Shown here piece by piece: positions 37,601 through 48,042 of a DNA stretch of 64,000 nucleotides. The stretch spans positions 2,232,001 through 2,296,000 of the forward strand of contig JAETXT010000006.1 in assembly GCA_019188255.1 (NCBI GenBank), given 5' to 3'. Each line of letters starts with the position of its first letter. Position 1 is the first letter of the stretch. Source of the stretch: Verticillium longisporum (lineage: Eukaryota; Ascomycota; Sordariomycetes; Glomerellales; Plectosphaerellaceae). The translations under genes and the position numbers were made by a program. The notes beneath the pieces were generated by a model, which worked only from the letters and a program-made list of their open reading frames with translations, did not search any database and was not told where the DNA came from.

Positions 37601-38446
37601 ATGGGCACCCCCTTCATATCCCTCCAAGAGCCAACGCCGCTTGACGGCTACCTCGTCGGACGGCCTCACGATGCCCAACCGCCGTCCGTTCCCAAATCCT
37701 TCTCCGACGCCATGGAGGTGCGCACCGCAGTCTTCATCGAAGAGCAGGGTGTGCCTGCCGAGACCGAGTTTGACGCTGACGACAGCCGCTGCTGCCACTG
37801 GGTCGTCTACGCCTCTGTCAATCAGGTCGTCCAGGAAGAGGTCGTCGACGCCAACGGCAATATCACGACGCCACGACGCAGCAGCACCCGGTCCACTCCC
37901 ATCGGCACCGTTCGTCTCGTGCCCTTCCCCCATGCGCCGCACCCAAAGGACGGCGGAGAGTACTGGGACGGCGTGCTCAAGGGCGGGGCCGCAGATGGGG
38001 TTGAGGGCGGGGATGCCACAGCGGGACCGCCGGGGCGGGGTGAGGACGGGATCCTGCTCCATGAGGCGGATCGGGCGACGAGCCTGCATGATGGAAAGGA
38101 GCCGTATGTCAAGCTGGGACGGCTGGCCGTCGTGAAGGAGTTTCGGGGTCATGGCATTGCGAAGCTCTTGGTCGGACAGGCGTTGGGATGGCTCAGGAAG
38201 AACCCGACGTATTTCGACCCCAGTATCAAGGAACAGGGCCTTGAATCATTGGGTGCAGCTTCCGAGAAGGACATTCCAAAATGGGGTGGTCTCGTCTGCG
38301 TACATTCACAGGAGCAGGTCACTGGGACGTGGGAGCGTTTCGGGTTCAATGTTGATGAGGAAATGGGCCGATGGAAGGAAGAGGGTATTTGGCATCGGGG
38401 CATGTTCATGAGACTGGAGCTTGGGGGTGACGAAGGTTCATCCTGA
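37601..38446 (+). CDS. GNAT-family N-acetyltransferase
   Basis: Single-exon protein of 281 residues. The N-terminal part has the GNAT pattern of the fungal/bacterial ElaA-like group: SDAMEVRTAVFIEEQGVP followed by CHWVVYASVN and PIGTVRLVPFP. The acetyl-CoA-binding motif A is LGRLAVVKEFRGHGIAKLLV (residues about 175-195). A later segment (HSQEQVTGTWERFGFNVDEE) matches the end of the fold. An insertion rich in Gly, Asp and Ala (about residues 125-165) separates the strands. It transfers acetyl groups from acetyl-CoA to an unknown amine substrate. The start has a good context and a purine at -3; no frame problems. Confidence 0.9.
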   Translation: MGTPFISLQEPTPLDGYLVGRPHDAQPPSVPKSFSDAMEVRTAVFIEEQGVPAETEFDADDSRCCHWVVYASVNQVVQEEVVDANGNITTPRRSSTRSTPIGTVRLVPFPHAPHPKDGGEYWDGVLKGGAADGVEGGDATAGPPGRGEDGILLHEADRATSLHDGKEPYVKLGRLAVVKEFRGHGIAKLLVGQALGWLRKNPTYFDPSIKEQGLESLGAASEKDIPKWGGLVCVHSQEQVTGTWERFGFNVDEEMGRWKEEGIWHRGMFMRLELGGDEGSS

Positions 38447-39314
38447 TGAAGGACTCAGGAATCACAGGTGCTAGTTTCGCATGATGATGAGCCATGAAGT
38501 AGCCAAGGCATAGCGAATGTAATGGATTTCGCTTTCAACCACCTTGCTGTTGCATGAATTCAAGTGGCGGATCCCCGTCGCTCTCTATCTATCTTTGAGC
38601 TTGGCTGGCGATTATGAGAGCAAGCAAACCCATTGATTGAGGTATGTGTCCATCGTTGTGCGTGCTGGCAGCACCAAGCTGTGTCGTGCTCTTCAACAGT
38701 AAAAACTGTTGTAAGTCTTGAGTTGATCTCAAATGATACTGCACATGAAAAACAGCTGTGCAGGGTCATTGACGTCCCTACATCGAAGTAGTCTCGAAAT
38801 TAAGTCATAGACATATTATCAAGGCGATTCACCACATTCAGTACCCATATGCATGTTCGTCTCGTTGTGATGTAAACTTTGGGTGCTCTTAATTGAACTT
38901 CCCCATGATCACCACCAGGACCTGTAACACGTGACTTCACAAGTATCTCAAAGGAGGCATTCGTTGCTTGGAGTTGCAACTTGTCCAATTTTATCCAGAC
39001 AAACTAGAACAACGACGAGAAATCCCCCTCAGAAGGACTCTGATCTTCGCGAAACAGGTTGCACGTCTACAGTGGGCAGAGTTTTGAAAGAGACCAGGTC
39101 TTCCTTTGGGCATCTAACGACAAGAACAGAGCGCACGGGCCATCATCGACATCGCACGGGCCAGTGCAGGTGGTCGCAAGCCAAAACCTGAGAGCCTTCT
39201 AGCCACTCCCTTCAACAACAGCTGTGCAGCCTCCTCCACATACGCTTTCTTCGGTACATTTCCGCCTCTGCACCAAGCTCGTGGCGTGCTCAACGCAACC
39301 ACCTTACCACCAGG
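38447..39314. other. Intergenic region
   Basis: About 870 bases between plus-strand genes, with no recognisable coding features. Confidence 0.5.
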
Positions 39315-41411
39315 ATGTCGGAATTCCTAGGGTACGCGGGGTCTACCTGGTTGCCCCAATGGCGATCGTCATCAGCAAGCGATCAATCTGTACTGACGTG
39401 CGCACCCTAGATCTCGCATCTCCCTCATCTCCAAGAGTGACATCCGGTATGGCACCCCCTCCCCTACCGCCCACATTGCATCTGGCCTCGGGCGCTGACT
39501 CCTTTACCTTGGCAGCTATGTCGGCGTCCTTCACGAAATCAACTCGGACGAATCTACCGTCTCGCTCGAGAACGTCAAGTCTTTCGGTACCGAAGGTCGC
39601 AAGTCTCGCCCCGAGGAGGAGATAGCACCCTCCGACCAGGTCTACGAGTATATTATCTTCCGCGGCAGCGATGTGAAGGATTTGCGTATTGAGGACCACC
39701 CGGGCATCAAGGAGAACAAGGCTCCTGCCGTGCCCGAGGACCCTGCCATCGTTGGTGTGAGTGCCACCACTGTCCCCCTTCCAGCCCAATATCCTTGGCC
39801 CACCCTTGATGAACCATTGCGGATGTAAATCTTTATCACCTTGTCGGAAAAGCGCAAAAAAAAAATGTCGAAACTTTCCGTTGCCTTCCTTCTGATTTTT
39901 TTTGGCCTATTGCCTCGAAGCATTCTGTCGACCTTCAAGACATGCATCAAAGCTGACACCTACCCCAGTCGCGCCCCCGCCCCGGCGGCCAACACCAGAA
40001 CAACCAGCCGCCGCCCGGCCCCCAAGGTTATGGACAACCCCCTTACCACTACCCGCCCCCGGGCCCTTGGCCTCCTGCCGGAGGTCGTGGCGGACCTGGC
40101 CCAGCTGGCGGCCCCATGGGCAACATGCCATACCCTCCTCCCCCCGGCTGGTTCCCACCTGGCCCTCCAGGCCAAGGCTTCCCCGGCGGACCTCCCCCTC
40201 CCGGCTGGAACAGCTACAACAACTTCCCCACCGGCCAGCAAATTCCTCCCGGCATGGGCCCCGGTCGCGGCCCGGCTCCTGGCCAGCAAGGTCCTCCTGG
40301 CGGTCCTGGTGCGCAGGAGCAGAAGCCCGGTGCGCAGGGCCGGCCCGCACAAGACCCCAGCTCCTCTACGCCCACTCCCCAGCCTTCCGCCGGCCCCAAG
40401 TCGATTCCCCAGCAGCAGCAGCAACAGCAACAGCAACAACAACAGCAGCAGCAACAACTCGGAAAGCAGACCGTCCATGCTCCCACGCCTCCTGTGGAGT
40501 CGAAGCCTTCGGTTGAGCAAGTCAAGAGTGCCGCCGCATCGCTGGACCAGGCTGCGCCTGCCAAGGCAGACAAGTCTGTTCCCACGGGTCCTAGGAGCAA
40601 CCGCGTCACGCCCGTCGTGCCACTGACCGGCCCCAAGCCTTCCGGCCCCGTGTTGAAGGAGGCCACGTCGACGGCCCAGATCACCATGAGGACCGCAGCA
40701 CCAACGTCGGCCGCCAGTCTGCGCGATGCCACCCAGGCCGCCAAGGCCGCCGTCGCTGTGGCCATGGCGAACCTCAACAACCCCGCCGGTGCCCAGGCTG
40801 TCCCTCAGCCTGCTGCGAACGGCAACATGATGGACAACCTGACCAACCGGGTCAACGAGATGAGAGTCAACGCCGCGCGAGGTGGTCAGGCTCACCAAGG
40901 TGGCCAGGGTGGTCGTGGTCGCAACACGCGCGGTGGACGCCAGGGCCAACCCAAGGTTGAGGTTCCCGATGCAGACTTTGACTTTGAGCAGTCCAACGCC
41001 AAGTTCAACAGGGATGACCTCGTCAAGGAAGCCATCGCTGGCGATCTCCCGTCCACCGAGACTCCCACGGATGGCCCAGCCATCGAGGCGCCCAGCGAGG
41101 CTGTTGGAGCCGCGCCGACGGCGTACAACAAGTCGACGTCATTCTTCGACAACATCTCGAGCGAGGCCAAGGAGCGGGCTGACAGCAACGGGCAGAAGCC
41201 AGGCGGTCGTGAGTGGCGCGGCGAGGAGCAGCGCAAGAACATGGAGACGTTCGGCCAGGGCAGTGTCGACGGCGGATACCGTGGCTACCGCGGTAGGGGC
41301 CGCGGTCGCGGCCGCGGATTCGGAGGACGCGGCCGTGGTGGTGGCGGCGGCGGCGGCGGCGGCTACCGGGGACGCGGCGGCGCCAACGGCTCCAACGCGC
41401 CCGTCAGCTAA
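39315..41411 (+). CDS. scd6: Scd6/Sum2/LSm14-family mRNA translation repressor
   Basis: Exons 39315..39331, 39411..39446, 39516..39756 and 39969..41411 give 578 residues. The N-terminal LSm14 domain is MSEFLGSRISLISKSDIRYV, then GVLHEINSDESTVSLENVKS and EYIIFRGSDVKDLRIED. A Pro/Gly-rich linker with 16 consecutive Gln follows. Then come the FDF motif (DFDFEQSNAKFNRDDL, about residue 432), the FFD box (YNKSTSFFDNISSEAKER, about 483), the TFG box (NMETFGQGSVDGGYRGYRG, about 522) and an RGG tail. This is the full architecture of P-body proteins that bind eIF4G, Dhh1 and decapping factors to repress translation. Exons 1 and 2 are very short (17 and 36 bases). No frame error. Confidence 0.96.
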
Positions 41412-42435
41412 ACACCGCAACAGCCCAAGCACGTCCACGGGTGTGGTGGAACGCTCATCCACCCGCAGACGCTGGTATTGTTCTCCAAGCACCCTTTTTA
41501 TTTTCCTACGGCTGTACATGGGGTCGGCTTGGAGAGAATTCCCAACACGTGGACAGTCTCTTTTCGGGTTACCTTGTATGATTAGTACCAGCACACGATT
41601 GCAGACTGGAAGAAGAAGAAGAAGAAGCGTCAGGTCGACGCCATGGTGGACTCTCGAGAGAGGCGGCAGCGCGTTTGCTTTTCGTTTTCCTTGGCCTTGG
41701 CTCTGGCTCTGACCATTGGTCGCGGGTGGACCTCGAGGATTGGCGGCTCTGGATCCGGCATGCATGAGGGCGGTGGAGTTTTTGGCACGCGCGACGACAA
41801 AAAAAAACAGTGTTCTTTCACGAGTGAGCCAGCGAGGCTCAGGAAAACACGACTCTACACATTTTTCTTTTCTTCATTTCCAAGGCGTGGCAGGGGGACG
41901 TGGAATCACAACGTACAGGATGGCAGCGTGGCGATGAACTATGATGAAGCAAAGGGGGTGGGAGGTCGACGGATGGTACGGGACGGAAGAAAGGGCTAGG
42001 CAAAGGAAAGGACATGGTCATCAAGCGTACCTTAAATCGGTGGAAGAGCACCTCGGGCGGACGGTTTGGGATGGAGCATAGTCTGCAGCCCAGGAATAGA
42101 CCCTGACGAGCGTTGTGGTTCATGCCTTGTGATGATGTGTTGCCGCATTAGCTACCGACCTGGGTACTTAGGTACCTAGGTAAGCTAGGTAGGTATCTTC
42201 GTACCTGTGTACCTACCTGTAGCTACCCCGCCAAAGGAAGCGTGCCCCACCACAGCCCACCAAACGTCATGGCCGGTGTGACGCAGGAGCGAACCGCGAT
42301 GATTTGCTTCTCTACCTACAACCTGAAGAAATACTCTGCCCGTCACGAAACCCACACTTGCACATTTCAGTCCATTGCGTCCCTTTTTATTCTCTAGCTA
42401 CATCAACACAAGGAGCACCTCTGCACATACATGCC
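41412..42435. other. Intergenic region
   Basis: 3' flank of scd6 and promoter of rqc1. It contains a GAAGAAGAAGAAG run at 41611 and a TAGGTACC cluster at 42161-42227. No gene seen. Confidence 0.5.
42161..42227. repeat. TAGGTACC-rich cluster
   Basis: Multiple overlapping GGTACCTAGG, CTAGGTAGG and GTACCTACCTG units, largely self-complementary. Confidence 0.88.
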
Positions 42436-44754
42436 ATGTCGAGCCGCCAGCTGCGCAAAATCCAGCAGCAGCGTGAGCTGCAGAAGCTGGAGGAGGGCAA
42501 GTCGGAGGCCAGCGACGGCGAAGACGACGAGCCAGTGGCACCCGCGCCAAAGCCGCGTGTCAGCCTCTTCGCTGCCCTGGGCGGTGATGACGATGACAAC
42601 GACGACGACGACGATGACGATGACGAAGACGGCAAGAAGCAGCACGACAAGTCAGACGACGACAACGACAGCAGGACGCCCGCCGCGAAACAAGACGCCG
42701 AGCCCGAGGCCGTGCCCCAGCCTGTGAAGAAGAGCAAAAAGAGCAAGAAGAAGAAGAAGAAGGGCAAGAAGAAGGAGGAGGAGGAGGTCCACGTCGAGGA
42801 GAACGATGACGTGGACGAGATTGACCGCGCGCTGCAGGAGCTCAGCGCCGCCGCGGCCCAGGGCGGCGCTGGTGCAGGGGACCTCGCCGGCACGAGCCGC
42901 GACGTCGACGCGCTGCTGCAGATCAACGAGCACCACCTCAAGGCCATTCATGAGATGCGCGCCCTGTTCGGCAAGGAGGCCATCGAGTCGGCGCGGCAGG
43001 AGGAGCAGGCCGAGCAGGAGGCCGAGCTGCGGCGGCAGCGGGCCCAGGGACGGGTGCACATCGGCCTCGAGCAGGCCCTGCGCGGCGACCCGCGGAGGAA
43101 GCTGCCGGAGATCTCGCTGCGCAGGAACGTGTTCATCCAGGGCAAGGACAATTGGCCCATGGGGTCGGCGGGCGGGCTGACGATGAAGCCGGTCCGCGAG
43201 GGCGCCGACGGGCTGACGACCGAGTTTGCGTTCCACCACGACGCGACGTACGACAGGAGCCAGATTATCTTCTTCCAGGTCGTCGGCATGGGCGACCCCA
43301 TGATGATGGTGTCGCTGCTGCAGGAGACGCCGTACCACATCACGACGCTGCTGCAGGTCAGCAAGGTGGCGACGCAGGACCAGAACGCGTCGCTGGCGGC
43401 CGAGCCCATCGAGCGCGCCCTCTCCACCTTTGGCCGCGCCACGACGTCGGCGTTCCGGCAGAAGCTCGCGCAGGGCCGCGCGCGCCTCGACTTTAAGAGG
43501 CCGGAGAACCGCGAGTTCTGGCTCGCCGGCTACCACTACATCAAGAGCCTCATGCGCAAGGGCACCTTCCGCACCGCCTTTGAGTGGGCCAAGCTCCTCT
43601 ACAGCCTCAACCCGAACGACCCGTACGCCATGAAGAATTTTCTGCACCCGCTCGCCATCCGCGCGCGGCAGGCGCAGTGGCTCGTCGACTTTTGCGGCCG
43701 CATGACGAAGACGACGATGACGACGACGCACGCCACGGGCCCCGCTGACGAGCACCTCATGGCGCAGACGGCGGTGCTCGCGCACCTCCAGCTCGGCGAC
43801 GACCGCACGGCGCTCAAGCTGGCCGTCGACGGCATGGAGCGCGTGCCGTGGCTCTACAGCGCGCTCTTCCATGCGCTCAACCTCGACGTGCCGCCGCCGC
43901 TGTGGGGCGTCAGCCCGCAGGGCCACGCCAAGTACTGGACCGACATTTACCTGCACATGGCCAAGGACCTGTGGAACAACGGCCAGGCGACGGCGCTGCT
44001 GCAGGCGGCCGTCAAGCGGGCGGGCAGGGACGAGGCGAAGCAGCTGCAGTCGGCCGACGTCGGGCCCTCGGACCTGCGGACGGCGCGGTTCGCCTTCCTC
44101 GAGGGCGACACCAAGATCATGGCCGGCGTGCCGCGCCACCTACTCGGCCAGCAGCCCAACTACGAATTCGACCCGCTGCCGCCGCCCCTCGCCGACAACA
44201 TCTTTTCGAGCGAGGGCGTGCAGCTGCCGTGGCGGGAGAATGACGGCCACGGCGGCAGCGCGGCGCTCGACACGCCGGCGGGCCGGGAGTTTGCCATGCG
44301 GCTGCAGCGGCGCATGGCGAGGGCGCAGGCGCGCGGCGCGGCGGGCGGGGGCGCGGCCATGGGGCTCGGCGGTGTGCTGGGCGGCGAGGGCGAGGAGGAG
44401 CTCGACCTGGACGCGTTTGGTGCGCAGCAGGGGCATGGTTTTCTCGAAGGCGAGGGTGAGGACGAGGACGAGGACGAGGACGCACTTGCGCAGGGCGGCC
44501 AAGGCCTCGCAGCCAACTGGCATCCCGACGAGGAAGAGGGTGCGTTCCGCGGCGGTGTCGGCGCTTTCCCTGAGGACGGCGACTACGCAGAGGATGACCC
44601 GAGCCAGGACGATGCGCGCGGCATCTTTAGGCGGCTTTGGGACGGCTACCTCGGCCGGGCGGCGACGGCGACGGCTCGTGCAGACGCGTCGACGGAGGAT
44701 GACGGCACGGCGGATGGTCCAGATGCGGGTGGCGGCGCAGGGCAGAGGCCGTAG
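42436..44754 (+). CDS. rqc1: Rqc1/TCF25 family, ribosome quality control subunit
   Basis: Single exon, 772 residues, no frame error. The N-terminus (MSSRQLRKIQQQRE) and the following Asp-rich and Lys-rich low-complexity segments are typical of Rqc1/TCF25 (Nulp1). The conserved TCF25 region spans the middle: RRNVFIQGKDNWPMGSAGGL, FAFHHDATYDRSQIIFFQVV, REFWLAGYHYIKSLMRKGTF and RTAFEWAKLLYSLNPNDPYA. The C-terminal third is helical and ends in an acidic, Gly-rich tail. In yeast, Rqc1 works with Ltn1 and Rqc2 on 60S subunits carrying stalled nascent chains and helps recruit Cdc48. The Met at 42436 is the first in frame; the ATG at 42431 is in another frame. Confidence 0.95.
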   Translation: MSSRQLRKIQQQRELQKLEEGKSEASDGEDDEPVAPAPKPRVSLFAALGGDDDDNDDDDDDDDEDGKKQHDKSDDDNDSRTPAAKQDAEPEAVPQPVKKSKKSKKKKKKGKKKEEEEVHVEENDDVDEIDRALQELSAAAAQGGAGAGDLAGTSRDVDALLQINEHHLKAIHEMRALFGKEAIESARQEEQAEQEAELRRQRAQGRVHIGLEQALRGDPRRKLPEISLRRNVFIQGKDNWPMGSAGGLTMKPVREGADGLTTEFAFHHDATYDRSQIIFFQVVGMGDPMMMVSLLQETPYHITTLLQVSKVATQDQNASLAAEPIERALSTFGRATTSAFRQKLAQGRARLDFKRPENREFWLAGYHYIKSLMRKGTFRTAFEWAKLLYSLNPNDPYAMKNFLHPLAIRARQAQWLVDFCGRMTKTTMTTTHATGPADEHLMAQTAVLAHLQLGDDRTALKLAVDGMERVPWLYSALFHALNLDVPPPLWGVSPQGHAKYWTDIYLHMAKDLWNNGQATALLQAAVKRAGRDEAKQLQSADVGPSDLRTARFAFLEGDTKIMAGVPRHLLGQQPNYEFDPLPPPLADNIFSSEGVQLPWRENDGHGGSAALDTPAGREFAMRLQRRMARAQARGAAGGGAAMGLGGVLGGEGEEELDLDAFGAQQGHGFLEGEGEDEDEDEDALAQGGQGLAANWHPDEEEGAFRGGVGAFPEDGDYAEDDPSQDDARGIFRRLWDGYLGRAATATARADASTEDDGTADGPDAGGGAGQRP

Positions 44755-45652
44755 GGTGTACATGACCGGACACGATGGAAATGCATGAATGGAAATGCGT
44801 GAATGGAAATGCATGTACACGTTGAGCTATTGGGGCACGCGGTGATGATACGAAGTAGGCCCTGTGCGATGTGGCTGGGGATTTCATTTGGTTCGCCTTG
44901 GGTTCTGTCAGACGCACCGTCGATCTGTCGATCAGGAACAGGTGGGTGGTGATGCAGTCAGGAGAGAAATGGCAACATGGGTGCAATGTGAATCAAGTCG
45001 TGCACCGTGGCCAAGGACCAGACGAGGACGAGGACGAGGACGAGGACCAGCACCAGAGGAGCTATTGAATCGTCATCGGCCGTATGGGACAATGGCGTCG
45101 TGACGTGCTCGCCATGGTGAATACTGCTCACGGAGCGAGACAGGGATGCTGCGGCCCGTTTCAGGCACCTGTTGCTTTTGCTGGAGGCATACGGGGAGGT
45201 GGGAATACTACGTGTACCTTAGCCACCTGTACATGAGGAGGTGAGGAGGGGCTCGTCATGAGGAAGCGGGCGTGAGCAAGTTTCAGCGTCTCAGATGAGG
45301 TGCTGCAGAGGACCGGGCGCGACCGATGGGGCCGAACGCCAGGGCTCGAGGGACGGTTGTTGCTGACGACGGGTGACGGTGCAGCTCAAGTGCCGCTGGT
45401 GGTGGTGGTGACAATTAATAATTGTCTCTTGTCGGTCCGCGATCCATATAAGCTGCGTCCTCGGTGCATTCTCTCTGACCTTGAGATCCATATCTTCTGC
45501 AACACCCTGAGAGAAACACCCAGAAACACCTGAGACCCCACACGCATTCGCCATTGCCTTACCCCGCCACCCGCCATCCCGTCCTGAGCCGCCCCAACTT
45601 GCCGCAAACACCTCCCCACGCCCTCACCCACGACCACACGACAGAACACACC
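44755..45652. other. Intergenic region
   Basis: 3' flank of rqc1 with a short tandem repeat at 44776, a (GAGGAC)n run near 45022-45047, and the atx1 promoter with a TATA-like CATATAAG near 45445. No gene seen. Confidence 0.5.
44776..44815. repeat. 14-base tandem repeat after rqc1
   Basis: Three near-identical units of TGGAAATGCATGAA start about 20 bases after the rqc1 stop codon, in the presumed 3' UTR. Confidence 0.9.
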
Positions 45653-46033
45653 ATGGCCGAGCACAACTACCAGTTCAACATTGCCATGAGCTGCGGCGGC
45701 TGCTCCGGCGCCGTCGACCGCGTGCTCAAGAAGCTCGACGGTGCGTTTCCCTGCTCTGCCCTTTGCGCATGCCGCATGTGCCTCTAGCGAGAGAAGAGAC
45801 ACCTCCGATGCCCTGCCGATGCCCTGCCGATGCCCTGCCCGCACACCTGCTGACCACCCCCAGGCGTCAAGTCCTACGAGGTCTCCCTCGAGAACCAGAC
45901 CGCCTCCGTCATCGCCGAGCCCGAGCTGTCCTACGAAAAGGTCCTCGCCACCATTGCCAAGACGGGCAAGAAGGTCAACAGCGGCAGCGCCGACGGCGTC
46001 GAGAGGAGCGTCGAGGTCCCGGCGGCCGCCTGA
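45653..46033 (+). CDS. atx1: Atx1-type copper chaperone
   Basis: Exons 45653..45740 and 45864..46033 encode 85 residues forming one heavy-metal-associated domain. The copper site is the MxCxxC motif in IAMSCGGCSGAVDRVLKKLD, and the fold continues with KSYEVSLENQTASVIAEPEL and YEKVLATIAKTGKKV. Length and lack of a signal peptide fit a cytosolic Atx1 that delivers Cu(I) to the Golgi pump Ccc2. The short Gly/Ser/Glu C-terminal extension is slightly longer than in yeast. The intron contains three copies of an 11-base unit (CGATGCCCTGC) near 45806-45840. No frame error. Confidence 0.96.
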
Positions 46034-46462
46034 TGGTCACGCGGCATGTGCGCAGAGGGCGCGGCCGGGCGCTGGAGACGGGCGAGTTTGTAGCGAGTCT
46101 GTTATCGTTCAATACCAGGATTACGTTGGCTTTGGTGCTCGATACTCTGCAACGGCGTCATGTGCACGATGACCTTGTGGATATGCCCTCCTGAGACACG
46201 GGACAAAACGGAGACGAGAGGTGCCATCTGTTTGGCTGCTTTGGTGATGCTGAGACTACTTTATCGCTGTCGCCCAGGACTGAGGGCCGTGTTTTGCTAT
46301 AGTGGACACAACTTTGCTCTCGGCTGACAATGCCGCCCCGAGGAATCCCAGCAGGTTGTTGACATGTCAAGCCCCTTGAATAATACCTGGCAGCCGTCTC
46401 ATCAACAATCATGCATAATCACCATGTCCTCCCAAAGCTGAACAATAGTAGCAATCATCTAC
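46034..46462. other. Convergent intergenic region
   Basis: 3' flanks of atx1 and the rhodopsin-domain gene. Nothing else recognised. Confidence 0.5.
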
Positions 46463-48042
46463 TCAGAGCCGCATCGACAACCAGCTCGTGTCCTCATGGC
46501 GAAACTCCAACGAATCGCGGCTATCATCCAACGCCCCAACCAGCTCGACCTCATCCCCCCCAGCCCGAGGCGACCGCCACCCGGCCGCCAGATGCGCATC
46601 CTCGACCATCTCCACGACGACCCCGACCCCGACCCCCGTCGTGACCGTGATGCCCCCAGGCCCCTCATCGGCCGGCGTCCTCGTCTTCCCCGAGCTGTCC
46701 GACCGCGAGACGGCGGACCCGGTCCCCATCTGGAGCCCAAACTGGACCGGCTTCTGCAACCCCGTCCTCGGCCGGTTGTATTTGCTCCGCTGCGACAGCG
46801 GCAGCGAGTTTGCGTTGGGCGACCGCCCGATCTTGTACGGTGACCGCAGTTCCCTCTCTGACGTCGAGCCGAGCGCGCGGTCGATGGCCGGGAAGCAACG
46901 CAGGAACGCCCGCAGCGACGGCACGCAGGAACACGCGATGAGGGACGAGACTTCGACCATCGACCACAGCATGGGGTTGACAATGCCATCTGCGCCACGT
47001 CAGTATGAACCAGCCCGAACAAGGTAAGCTGCCAGCAGGGTAACGCACAGGTGAAGTCACGGCCGATGGCCCCAATATAGGAGACGCGCACAATCGAAAT
47101 GACACAGACGCTGCACTGGTCAGCCTTGCACGAGAGGTGATGCTCCGAGCATGGACGTACAAGAGCCCGATGGATAGCATGAGGATGGCGCCTATCCTCT
47201 TCATCTTGGACAGCTGCATTCTCCAAATCACGGGAATCGGTTGCACGAAGAGCACAATGTCGGTCAAGAACTTGACGACAAACTAGGTACAAATCGTCAG
47301 CTGGAGAGCACCAGTCATTCCCATGCATCACTCACAGAGGCGTAGTAGAAAGGTTTGAGGTCCAGGCACTTGCCCTCGAGCGAGTGGTCCCAGACCTTGG
47401 CAACGGGGACGCAATGAAACATGATGACCAGCGACTCCTCAATGCCCTCGGCCATCAAGAGCACCAGCAGACCCTGGTTGATGCGTCTGTTGAGCAGATC
47501 GGGGAGCAGGCCGAGGTAGAGCACAGCAAAGGACATTTTGACGGTGACGAAGCCCCAAATGTAGGCGACGGGCGTCACCATTTGCAGCTGCAGGACTGGT
47601 TAGTTGTGTTGCCAATCATGGGAACACGCCGTACACACTTTGAAGAATCGTTCAACCTCGGCGTCGGAAAGATCGTACTGATGAGATCCAAATCCAACTT
47701 TGGTCACTGTGCGCGACCGATCAGCCAGAACTTTCCCATGTCAAGGTCGAGGGTGCTCACTGGCAAGTACCATGCTGCAGAATACCATGGTGAGGCACTG
47801 GCGTTGTTAGTTTCGGCGCAGAAGCATCGTCAGAGGCCAGCCATACGTAGCTGACGAAGACCAGTCCTGTGTCCAAAGTCAGCAACGCTCTCACACCAGG
47901 CGTTAGACCACTCACCGTCATCCCAATCTAGCTTCCTCAATAGACAGCCGCGGACGAAGAATCGAATCAAAACAGAGAGTGTCATCATGGCAATAAGCAG
48001 CGAGGCCACACCCACAACCTTGGGCACCAGAGATTCGGACAT
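46463..48042 (-). CDS. Fungal rhodopsin-domain seven-transmembrane protein (PTH11-related)
   Basis: Eight exons (47916..48042, 47847..47866, 47761..47797, 47639..47706, 47336..47587, 47161..47282, 47049..47110, 46463..46989) join in frame into 404 residues. The N-terminal TM1 is VGVASLLIAMMTLSVLIRFF; its end RKLDWDDG and the motif KVGFGSHQYDLSD are typical of the fungal rhodopsin-domain family. Later segments include YIWGFVTVKMSFAVLYLGLL, FHCVPVAKVWD, GKCLDLKPFYYAS and VNPMLWSMVEVSSLIACSCV. The family includes the Pth11-type receptors; no CFEM domain precedes it here. The cytosolic tail of about 120 residues is Ser, Gly and Arg-rich. Exon 2 has only 20 bases. Ligand and partners are unknown. 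Confidence 0.9.

Noticed and set aside
39960..40949. Minus-strand frame of 329 codons
   Set aside because: Antisense to the Pro/Gln-rich part of scd6, whose LSm, FDF and TFG motifs are clear on the plus strand.
42652..44139. Minus-strand frame of 495 codons
   Set aside because: Antisense to rqc1; composed of Arg/Leu/Val/His-rich filler caused by codon bias.
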